From NCBI GenBank assembly GCA_029266455.1, contig JAQSWV010000021.1, positions 1-42,528 on the forward strand: a stretch of 42,528 nt of DNA, written 5' to 3'. The notes beneath the pieces are model-generated. The model saw only the letters and a program-made list of their open reading frames with translations. It was not told the DNA's origin and searched no databases. This document shows, piece after piece, positions 36,427 through 42,528 of the stretch. How positions within the stretch are numbered: the first letter of the stretch is position 1; every line of letters begins with the position of its first letter. The position numbers and the translations under genes are program-made. The stretch comes from Nocardioidaceae bacterium. GTDB taxonomy: Bacteria; Actinomycetota; Actinomycetes; Propionibacteriales; Nocardioidaceae.

Positions 36427-36432
36427 TAGTCT
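36427..36432 (+). promoter_or_regulatory. Leaderless-type -10 box of the alpha/beta hydrolase
   Basis: TAGTCT fits TANNNT and ends seven bases before the ATG at 36440; no ribosome-binding site is present. Confidence 0.55.
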
Positions 36433-36439
36433 CGTCCGC

Positions 36440-37219
36440 ATGTCCGTGCCCATCCGTGGTAGTTCGGTGCTCCCGGCCCGCCGCAGTCCGTTGACCCTGC
36501 ACACTGCCGACGGCCTCGAGCTGGTCGGGGAGCTGGCGCTCCCGATCGACCGCGATCCGGTCGCGACGCTGATCTGTCTGCACCCACTGCCCACGCACGG
36601 CGGGATGATGGACAGTCATGTCATCCGCAAGGCGTCGTACCGCCTGCCCGCGCTGGCCGGGATCGCCGTGCTGCGCTTCAACACGCGCGGAAGTGGCAGC
36701 GCCCACGGGACCAGCGAAGGGTCGTTCGACGAAGCCGTGGGCGAGCGCTTCGACGTGGCGGCGGCCGTCGAGCGCGCCGAGTTCGACGAGCTCCCGGACG
36801 TGTGGCTGCTGGGGTGGTCGTTCGGGACCGATCTGGTGATCAAGTACGGCCTCGAGAGGTCCGTCACCGGTGCCGTGCTGCTGTCACCACCGCTGCGCTT
36901 CAGCACCGATGACGATCTGGACGCGTGGGCGGCTGACGGGCGACCGCTGGTGGCGCTCGTACCCGAGCTCGACGACTACCTGCGCCCCGAGGAGGCGAAG
37001 CGGCGGTTCACCCGGGTGCCGCAGGCTGAGGTCGTGGGCGTCGAGGGGGCCAAGCACCTGTGGGTCGGGGACACCGAGCGGGTGCTCGACGAGGTGGTCG
37101 ACCGGGTGGTGCCGGGAACGGGACCGCTGGCACGTACCTGGTCGGGTCCGATGGAGACCGCGAGCTCGGCCATGTACGCCGACCGCACCACGGCCGCGTC
37201 CGGCGCCGAGCCGTCGTAG
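36440..37219 (+). CDS. Alpha/beta hydrolase
   Basis: A cytoplasmic hydrolase of 259 residues. The oxyanion region is ICLHPLPTHGGMMDSHV, followed by VLRFNTRGSGSAHGTSEG, the nucleophile elbow GWSFGTD (serine near residue 130) and a C-terminal GAKHLWVGDTE carrying the probable histidine; the acid may be in VALVPELDDYLRPEE. It resembles the KANL3/dienelactone-hydrolase-like group of actinobacterial hydrolases. The last 25 residues are unconserved and rich in S/T/A. Substrate unknown. The transcript appears to be leaderless. Confidence 0.85.
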   Translation: MSVPIRGSSVLPARRSPLTLHTADGLELVGELALPIDRDPVATLICLHPLPTHGGMMDSHVIRKASYRLPALAGIAVLRFNTRGSGSAHGTSEGSFDEAVGERFDVAAAVERAEFDELPDVWLLGWSFGTDLVIKYGLERSVTGAVLLSPPLRFSTDDDLDAWAADGRPLVALVPELDDYLRPEEAKRRFTRVPQAEVVGVEGAKHLWVGDTERVLDEVVDRVVPGTGPLARTWSGPMETASSAMYADRTTAASGAEPS

Positions 37220-37298
37220 CAGTACCTCCAGGACCCCCGGTTTCCGGCGCCGGGCCGTCGTGGTACCGCTTCTCGTCGCGTCGTGACACAGTCGGCCC

Positions 37299-38084
37299 AT
37301 GCAGATCCGGTTGCTCTTGGTAAGCGCACTGTCACTTTCCGCACTTATCGGCGGAGCGGTGCTTCCGGCTGCCGTCGGTGCGGCTCCCGCCCGCCGGCCA
37401 CCGCCGCTGCTGCCGGACGCCCGAGCCATGAAGGCCGCCGACCTCCTGCTCGACCGCAGCTCGTCGGGGCACCGCGTCCTGCGTTTCCAGTCCGGTATCG
37501 CCAACGTGGGCCAGGGCCCTCTCGAGGTGCGCCCCAACTCCGTGCGACGGTGCCCGCCGTCCGAGCAGCACGCAAGCCAGATCATCTTCCGGGACGGTGA
37601 CGGCAACGGACGGTACGGCCGCCGGCACGACACCGGGTTCAGCCGACGCTCGGCCGGATGCATGGTCTACCACCCCACACACAGCCACTGGCACTTCCAG
37701 GCGGCGGCCCGGTACCGGTTGTACGAACCCGGCCGCCGGCAGGCGCTGCTCGTCAGCAGCCGCAAGATGAGCTTCTGCCTGCGCGACTCCCGGAGAGCGC
37801 CGTCTCGGTGGTCCACTGCCCGGTATGCCGAGCACTACGGGGACTGTTCGCAGTCCTCGCCACAGGGGATCTCCATCGGATGGGTCGACATCTACCAGAA
37901 CTTCCTGCCGGGACAGTCCATCCGTCTTCCCGGCTCGGTACGTGACGGCGTGTACTGCCTGCGCTCGACGGTCGACCCCGTCGACACGTTGCGCGAGACC
38001 GACGACAGCAACAACAGCAGTGTCCGGGCGGTGGCGATCCAGGGCACGCGCGTCGCTGTCAGGCCGACGGCGCGATGCACCTGA
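37299..38084 (+). CDS. Secreted lysyl-oxidase-like protein
   Basis: An exported protein of 261 residues. A signal peptide covers about residues 1-28 (MQIRLLLVSALSLSALIGGA, cleavage near AVGAAP). The mature part resembles bacterial lysyl-oxidase domains: FQSGIANVGQGPLEVRP, the copper-ligand histidine cluster YHPTHSHWHFQ, KMSFCLRD, whose lysine aligns with the cofactor lysine of animal enzymes, QGISIGWVDIYQNFLPGQ, and YCLRSTVDPVDTLRETDDSNN. Whether the tyrosine-lysine quinone can form is uncertain. The family oxidises amines or is structural; here it acts outside the cell. CACAGT lies six bases before the ATG. The stop forms a palindrome with the convergent gene. Confidence 0.85.
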   Translation: MQIRLLLVSALSLSALIGGAVLPAAVGAAPARRPPPLLPDARAMKAADLLLDRSSSGHRVLRFQSGIANVGQGPLEVRPNSVRRCPPSEQHASQIIFRDGDGNGRYGRRHDTGFSRRSAGCMVYHPTHSHWHFQAAARYRLYEPGRRQALLVSSRKMSFCLRDSRRAPSRWSTARYAEHYGDCSQSSPQGISIGWVDIYQNFLPGQSIRLPGSVRDGVYCLRSTVDPVDTLRETDDSNNSSVRAVAIQGTRVAVRPTARCT

Positions 38085-38124
38085 GACCCGAGGCGGCAGG
38101 CGACCGGCTGGAGCCGAGTCTCAG
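38081..38124. terminator. Inverted repeat embedding both convergent stop codons
   Basis: CTGAGAC (38081-38087) and GTCTCAG (38118-38124) are perfect inverted repeats. The first holds the stop TGA of the lysyl-oxidase-like gene and the second the stop (TCA on this strand) of the coiled-coil gene. The 30-base interior is GC-rich and can extend the stem irregularly. It may be a bidirectional terminator. Confidence 0.5.
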
Positions 38125-39374
38125 TCCTGCGACCTGACGGGCGCGAGCACCTGCGTCTGATCGGCCGCCGGCTCGGAACGGCTGCCGTTCGTGGGAGCCG
38201 ACCCGCCCTCGCCCTGCGCCGACTGGTCCTCGGGGCTCGGCTCAGGAAGCCGGGATGATGCCGGGACCGCTTCGGGGGCTGCCCCGCCCCCCTCGGTGCT
38301 CTGGTCACGGCTGTCACCGCTGTCAGCGGGGGGCTGGTCGACACCGAAACTCGCCATCAGGTCACGGAGGGCGGCCAGCTGTCCCACGATCCCGTCCCGG
38401 CGCCGCTGCACGGTGTCCAGCTCGGCGCGGGCCATCGACATGCTTCGGTCGAGGTCGGCCTGCGACTTGGCGACCATCTGCTCGGCCTGGCTCCGGGCCG
38501 AGGTCACGATCTGCTCGGCCTCCCGACGGGCCCGCGCCACCGCGCGCTCGGCCTCGGCGTTGGCGTCGGAGCGGACCTTCGCGGCCTGAGCGGTCGCTTC
38601 GGAGGCCCGCGCCTCCGCCGCCGCGGCGCGTTCCTCGGCCTCCGCGACCAGCCGCTGCATCTCGTCTGTGGCGCTCGAGTGGGACTCGGCCGCCTCCTTG
38701 GTGAGCCGCTCCCGCTCCACCGCGAGGGCGCGGCGTGCCTCGGACACCTCACGCTCGGCGCTCGCGCGAGCCTGCTCGGCCTGCCGCTTCGCGGTGGTGC
38801 GCAAGGTGGTCGTCTCCTGCTCGGCCGCCAGCCGCAGCTGGTCGGCCTCGCGACGCGCGCTGGCGACCAGGTCGGTCGCCTCGGCCTCGGCCGCCGCTCG
38901 CTCGTCCTGGGCCGCCGCGCGCAGTCGGTTCCGCTGGTCATCGAGGTCACGCAGCTGGACGAGCCGAGCGTCCTCGGCGTCCTTGGCCGCCGAGGCCCGC
39001 AGTGCCTCCGCGTCCCGTTGCGCCTGGCTCAGCAAGGTGTCAGCCTGCTCGCGCGCCCTGGTCAGCACCTCGTCGGCCTGGTTCTCGGCCATGGACAGCA
39101 GTGCTGCCGCCCGGTCACCAAGACCCGCGTAGGTGGGCTCGTCGGACTCGGCCAGCCGACGCTCGAGCTCTGCGACCTTTGCGCGTAGCTCATTCATCTC
39201 GTCGCGGGCGTCGATGGCCGCCTTCTCCAGCAGTTGGAACTCTCTCATCCGGGCGTCGACCGCGTCCGGGTCGTAGCCCCCGCGGCGAACGACCGGGAAC
39301 GATGGCGTGCTGTTCCCCGTCGCGGCGCTGGTGCGCCGCTGGTCGAAGATGGACAGCCCCTGCTGATCGGACAT
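38121..39374 (-). CDS. Scy/FilP-like coiled-coil polarity or cytoskeletal protein
   Basis: A 417-residue protein that is almost entirely coiled coil. The N-terminus (FPVVRRGGYDPDAVDARMREF, about 28-50) is the DivIVA/Scy-type segment, followed by about 280 residues of Ala/Glu/Arg heptads without a break, and a disordered P/S/E/Q/G-rich tail from about 350. In Streptomyces the coiled-coil proteins Scy and FilP lie in the same place, beside mce, and organise the tip complex and an intermediate-filament-like network; this gene is the likely counterpart. It is shorter than Scy and similar to FilP in size. ATG at 39374 is chosen because AAGGGG stands nine or ten bases upstream. Confidence 0.82.
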   Translation of the reverse strand: MSDQQGLSIFDQRRTSAATGNSTPSFPVVRRGGYDPDAVDARMREFQLLEKAAIDARDEMNELRAKVAELERRLAESDEPTYAGLGDRAAALLSMAENQADEVLTRAREQADTLLSQAQRDAEALRASAAKDAEDARLVQLRDLDDQRNRLRAAAQDERAAAEAEATDLVASARREADQLRLAAEQETTTLRTTAKRQAEQARASAEREVSEARRALAVERERLTKEAAESHSSATDEMQRLVAEAEERAAAAEARASEATAQAAKVRSDANAEAERAVARARREAEQIVTSARSQAEQMVAKSQADLDRSMSMARAELDTVQRRRDGIVGQLAALRDLMASFGVDQPPADSGDSRDQSTEGGGAAPEAVPASSRLPEPSPEDQSAQGEGGSAPTNGSRSEPAADQTQVLAPVRSQD

Positions 39375-39523
39375 CGGCAAGTTCCCCTTAACTTCCGAAG
39401 GACCTGAGCCCGCGACCGCGCCGCGGGGCGTGCACCGCCGAGTATGCCGCTGTCGTCCGCAGAATCCGACCCCTGTGGGACGTGTCGGCGCCGGAATCCG
39501 CCGGCCCCGATCCCCGGCCCCCC

Positions 39524-39982
39524 TCAGCTCGATGCCGCAGGCTCCGCCGCCTCTACCAGCTCGACCAGTACGCCGCCGGCGTCCTTGGGGTGCACGAAGT
39601 TGATCCGGCTGCCCGCCGTGCCGCGACGGGGGCTGTCGTAGAGCAGCCGCAGTCCGCGCTCCCTCAGCACCGCTGACGCCCTGTCGACGTCACGCACCCG
39701 GTAGGCAAGCTGCTGGAGACCGGGTCCGGACCGGTCGAGGAACGTCGCGATCGCGGAGTCGGGCGTGAGCGGGGCCAGGAGCTGCAGCCTGGTGCTGCCG
39801 TCTCCGACGGCGAGCATGGCCTCCCGCACCCCCTGCTCCTCGTTGACCTCCTCGTGCACGCACCGCAGCCCGAACGTGCCCGCGTAGAAGGCGACTGCCT
39901 CGTCGAGGTCGGCCACGGCGATACCGACGTGGTCGACGCCGCCGATCAGGTCCGCGGGCACGGGCACGGCTGGAGAGGTCAT
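39524..39982 (-). CDS. mce: Methylmalonyl-CoA epimerase
   Basis: Interconverts (S)- and (R)-methylmalonyl-CoA, linking propionyl-CoA carboxylation to the B12-dependent mutase. The 152-residue vicinal-oxygen-chelate fold has two halves: [20 protein letters not shown] with the first metal histidine, ... [18 protein letters not shown], and [20 protein letters not shown] with the terminal metal glutamate. The ATG at 39982 lacks a ribosome-binding site; CACAAT lies six bases upstream, the local leaderless spacing. It is divergent from the thiolase gene and near meaB, the mutase chaperone, as in Streptomyces. Confidence 0.92.
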   Translation of the reverse strand: MTSPAVPVPADLIGGVDHVGIAVADLDEAVAFYAGTFGLRCVHEEVNEEQGVREAMLAVGDGSTRLQLLAPLTPDSAIATFLDRSGPGLQQLAYRVRDVDRASAVLRERGLRLLYDSPRRGTAGSRINFVHPKDAGGVLVELVEAAEPAASS

Positions 39983-40137
39983 GGTCGCATTGTGGCGGCA
40001 CAGCCATGACGACTGCCACCGCACGGGCCCGCAACCGGGCCTCCGCGCGGCGGTGGGCCCGGGGGTCGGTTCCCCCGCAGGGAGAGCGAACCGGCTCGGT
40101 ACGCTGCGGGGACAGCCCGCCGCGGTCAGGAGTCGTC

Positions 40138-41334
40138 ATGTCCACCAGCCCGTCCGTCATCGTCGCCGGTGCCCGAACGCCCATCGGAAGGCTCCTGGGC
40201 GGGCTCAGGTCCTTCTCCGGTGTCGAGCTCGGCGGCCTCGCCATCGCCGGTGCGCTGGAGAAGTCCGCTGTGCGACCCGACCAGGTCGACTACGTGGTGA
40301 TGGGTCAGGTCCTGCAGGCGGGGGCGGGGCAGATCCCGGCGCGACAGGCCGCAGTGCGGGCCGGCATCCCCATGACGGTGCCCGCGCTCACGGTGAACAA
40401 GGTGTGCCTTTCCGGGATCAACGCGATCGCGCTGGCCGACCAGCTCATCCGGGTGGGGGAGTGCGAGATCGTCGTGGCCGGGGGCATGGAGTCGATGACC
40501 AACGCCCCACACGTGCTGCCGAAGTCGCGCGAGGGAACGCGGTACGGCGACACGACCTTGGTCGACTCGATGGCCCACGACGGGCTGTGGGACGCCTTCA
40601 CCGACCAGCCGATGGGCGCGCTCACGGACGTCTGCAACGCCGAGGGGGCCGGACTGACCCGCGGGGAGCAGGACGCCTACAGCGCCCGCTCGCATCAGCG
40701 GGCGGCTGCGGGCTGGAAGAACGGCATCTTCGACGACGAGGTGGTGCCGGTCGAGGTGCCTCAGCGGCGCGGAGACCCGGTGCTCGTCCGCGAGGACGAG
40801 GGCATCCGTGGGGAGACCACGGCCGAGGGCCTCGGTAACCTGCGCCCGGCGTTCGGGCCGGGGGGCACGATCACCGCGGCGTCGGCCTCACAGATCTCGG
40901 ACGGTGCCTGCGCCGTGGTGGTCATGAGCAGGGCGCGGGCGGAGTCGCTCGGGTTGCCGTGGCTGGCGGAGATCGGTGCTCACGGCATGGTCGCGGGGCC
41001 CGACTCGACGCTGCAGCTGCAGCCGGCGCGGGCGATCGCTGCCGCGTGCGCCAAGGAGGGCATCGAGCCGACCTCGCTCGACGTGGTGGAGATCAACGAG
41101 GCCTTCGCCGCCGTCGGCATCACCAGCGCACGGGAGCTCGGGATCGACGAGGCCAAGCTCAACATCAATGGTGGGTCGATCGCGCTGGGTCATCCGATCG
41201 GCATGAGCGGTGCCCGTGTCGTCCTGCACGTAGGGCTCGAGCTGGCCCGTCGCGGAGGCGGGGTCGGGGCCGCTGCCCTGTGCGGCGGTGGCGGCCAGGG
41301 TGACGCGCTGGTCCTCCGAGTGCCGGCACGGTGA
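40138..41334 (+). CDS. Acetyl-CoA C-acetyltransferase (thiolase)
   Basis: Condenses or cleaves acetoacetyl-CoA and acetyl-CoA. The 398-residue thiolase has the acyl-accepting cysteine in [13 protein letters not shown] near residue 90, [36 protein letters not shown] with the catalytic histidine, and the second catalytic cysteine in [12 protein letters not shown]. The start at 40138 follows AGGAG by six bases and a candidate -10 (TACGCT) ends 32 bases upstream; the in-frame ATG at 40006 is rejected. It may act together with the 3-hydroxybutyryl-CoA dehydrogenase of this window in C4 or fatty-acid CoA metabolism. A 106-base gap with a 12-bp repeat separates it from meaB. Confidence 0.94.
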   Translation: MSTSPSVIVAGARTPIGRLLGGLRSFSGVELGGLAIAGALEKSAVRPDQVDYVVMGQVLQAGAGQIPARQAAVRAGIPMTVPALTVNKVCLSGINAIALADQLIRVGECEIVVAGGMESMTNAPHVLPKSREGTRYGDTTLVDSMAHDGLWDAFTDQPMGALTDVCNAEGAGLTRGEQDAYSARSHQRAAAGWKNGIFDDEVVPVEVPQRRGDPVLVREDEGIRGETTAEGLGNLRPAFGPGGTITAASASQISDGACAVVVMSRARAESLGLPWLAEIGAHGMVAGPDSTLQLQPARAIAAACAKEGIEPTSLDVVEINEAFAAVGITSARELGIDEAKLNINGGSIALGHPIGMSGARVVLHVGLELARRGGGVGAAALCGGGGQGDALVLRVPAR

Positions 41335-41370
41335 CCCCGATTCCGCGGCGCGACCCGGCGGGCGACGGGC

Positions 41371-41442
41371 GGGCTGACCGGCGGGCTGACCGGCGGGCTG
41401 ACCGGCGGGCTGACCGGCGGGGTGACCGGCTGGGTGACCGGT
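41371..41442 (+). repeat. 12-bp minisatellite directly before meaB
   Basis: GGGCTGACCGGC is repeated perfectly at 41371-41382, 41383-41394, 41395-41406 and 41407-41418, then degenerate copies GGGGTGACCGGC (41419-41430) and TGGGTGACCGGT (41431-41442). The array is non-coding and reaches the meaB start codon, so copy number would alter the thiolase-meaB spacer. No ribosome-binding site lies in it. Confidence 0.95.
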
Positions 41443-42400
41443 GACCCGGCGTGCGCCGACCGACGTCGCGACGTTGGTCACGCGTGCTCGTACCGGTGAC
41501 CCGCGAGCCGTGGCCCGGCTGATCTCGCTCGTCGAGGACGCCTCACCGCTGCTCCGCGAGGTGAGTGCCGGCCTCGTGGAGCACGCCGGCCACGCCCAGA
41601 TCGTCGGCATCACCGGAGCTCCGGGGGTGGGCAAGTCCACCTCTACGTCCGCGGTGGTCAAGGGGCTGCGCCGGGCCGGGCGCCGCGTCGGCGTGCTCGC
41701 CGTCGACCCGTCGTCGCCGTTCTCGGGAGGAGCCCTGCTCGGGGACCGGGTCCGGATGCAGGAGCACGCCATGGACCCGGGCGTCTACATCCGGTCGATG
41801 GCCACCCGCGGGCACCTGGGCGGGCTCGCATGGTCGAGCCCCCAGGCGATCCGTGTGCTGGACGCGGCCGGGTGCGACGTGGTGCTGGTGGAGACGGTCG
41901 GTGTGGGTCAGTCGGAGGTGGACGTCGCCGGCCTGGCCGACACCACCCTGGTGCTGCTGGCGCCGGGGATGGGCGACGGCATCCAGGTCGCGAAGGCGGG
42001 CATCCTCGAGGTCGGTGACGTCTACGTCATCAACAAGGCCGATCGCGACGGCGCCGCGCATGTCGCCCGCGACCTTCGCGCCATGCTCGCGTTGGCCACG
42101 CACAAGGACGGTGACTGGCGACCTCCGATCGTCAAGACCGTGGCGAGCAAGGGCGACGGGATCGACGACGTCGTCGCCGCCATCGACCAGCACCGCGAGT
42201 GGATGGCCGGCAGCGGGGAGCTGCGCCGGCGTCGACTGCGACGTGCCCGCGACGAGATCGAGGCCATCGCGGTCACCGCGCTTCGGGACCGCTTCGGCAG
42301 CCTCTCCGGCCATGCCGACCTCGACTCGCTGGCCGGCGCGGTGGTCGGCGGCGGCACCGACCCGTACCGCGCGGCCGACACGCTGCTCGACACCCTGTAG
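41441..42400 (+). CDS. meaB: MeaB/ArgK-type G3E GTPase (methylmalonyl-CoA mutase chaperone)
   Basis: A GTPase that gates loading of adenosylcobalamin into methylmalonyl-CoA mutase and protects it from inactivation. The 319 residues have the P-loop GITGAPGVGKSTSTSAV near residue 50, the Mg2+ region AVDPSSPFSGGALLGDRVRM, DVVLVETVGVGQSEVD (Walker B), the base-specificity motif VINKAD, and a C-terminal dimerisation helix region. It begins GTG at 41441; an in-frame TGA at 41435-41437 just upstream limits the start, and no ribosome-binding site is seen since the region is repeat. The mutase is not within the window. Confidence 0.94.
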   Translation: MTRRAPTDVATLVTRARTGDPRAVARLISLVEDASPLLREVSAGLVEHAGHAQIVGITGAPGVGKSTSTSAVVKGLRRAGRRVGVLAVDPSSPFSGGALLGDRVRMQEHAMDPGVYIRSMATRGHLGGLAWSSPQAIRVLDAAGCDVVLVETVGVGQSEVDVAGLADTTLVLLAPGMGDGIQVAKAGILEVGDVYVINKADRDGAAHVARDLRAMLALATHKDGDWRPPIVKTVASKGDGIDDVVAAIDQHREWMAGSGELRRRRLRRARDEIEAIAVTALRDRFGSLSGHADLDSLAGAVVGGGTDPYRAADTLLDTL

Positions 42401-42528
42401 CCCTCGCCAGGCAACGCCCGACCGGGAGCCTGCGCACGCACAAGTCCGGGCCGACACGGCGTGGCGCCTACCGTGCCGAGCCGGTGGGGTGAACACTGGG
42501 TTCGAGGATTGTCGCCAACTGACCCGGA
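42401..42528 (+). other. Right edge, no gene recognised
   Basis: These 128 bases after the meaB stop contain no recognisable coding start, RNA gene or clear hairpin. Confidence 0.5.

Overview
This is a chromosomal core segment of a high-GC actinobacterium (Actinomycetota). The evidence is the very high G+C coding bias, GTG starts, NucS in place of MutS/MutL, a Kgd-type 2-oxoglutarate dehydrogenase, a Scy/FilP-like coiled-coil protein, and a gene order (hom-thrC-thrB-rho-rpmE-prfA-prmC-sua5-wecA-atp operon ... nucS ... mce-thiolase-meaB) that from memory matches Streptomyces coelicolor and relatives. The order or genus cannot be fixed from the sequence. No prophage, transposase, CRISPR array or secondary-metabolite cluster is visible.

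Layout. 1-1 kb: a carboxylesterase gene bracketed by two clusters of a REP-like repeat in opposite orientation. 1.0-5.2 kb (minus): a DUF6104 small protein and kgd. 5.3-6.6 kb: a divergent small-heat-shock pair (HSP18-type regulator and Hsp20) sharing a phased operator, then tRNA-Arg(CCG). 6.9-13.8 kb (plus): a receiver-only response regulator, argS, lysA, hom, thrC, thrB, i.e. aspartate-family amino acid synthesis. 13.8-20.8 kb: a structured rho leader, rho, rpmE, prfA, prmC, a TsaC/Sua5 gene and a WecA-type glycosyltransferase. 20.8-29.3 kb: the complete F1Fo ATP synthase operon (atpZ-like, atpI, B, E, F, H, A, G, D, C), preceded by a convincing Rex (NADH/NAD+ sensor) operator. 29.3-36.4 kb: DUF2550, cobalamin adenosyltransferase, a membrane protein of unknown function, 3-hydroxybutyryl-CoA dehydrogenase, a K+ channel with RCK domain, a Cys/Lys-rich small protein, ferritin with an IdeR/DtxR box, NucS, a two-module hydroxyacyl-CoA dehydrogenase and a zinc-ribbon-like protein. 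36.4-42.5 kb: an alpha/beta hydrolase, a secreted lysyl-oxidase-like protein, the Scy/FilP-like protein (minus), methylmalonyl-CoA epimerase (minus), acetyl-CoA acetyltransferase and the MeaB GTPase.

How the genes fit together. LysA, Hom, ThrC and ThrB make lysine and threonine from aspartate. The adenosyltransferase supplies adenosylcobalamin, MeaB protects methylmalonyl-CoA mutase, and the epimerase feeds it, so these support propionyl-CoA handling (the mutase itself is outside the window). The thiolase and the two hydroxyacyl-CoA dehydrogenases serve C4/fatty-acid CoA chemistry. Kgd feeds the TCA cycle and the ATP synthase consumes the resulting proton gradient, with Rex as a likely redox control.

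No previously undescribed multi-gene system was found; the genes are mostly conserved core. The least ordinary signals are non-coding or repeat-based: many 12-bp minisatellites, including one that triplicates the thrC start codon and a ten-unit one in rho; a run of leaderless-type promoters with the -10 box six or seven bases before the start codon; a perfect 10-bp-arm palindrome over a candidate rho promoter; the Hsp20 operator; and the inverted REP-like clusters.
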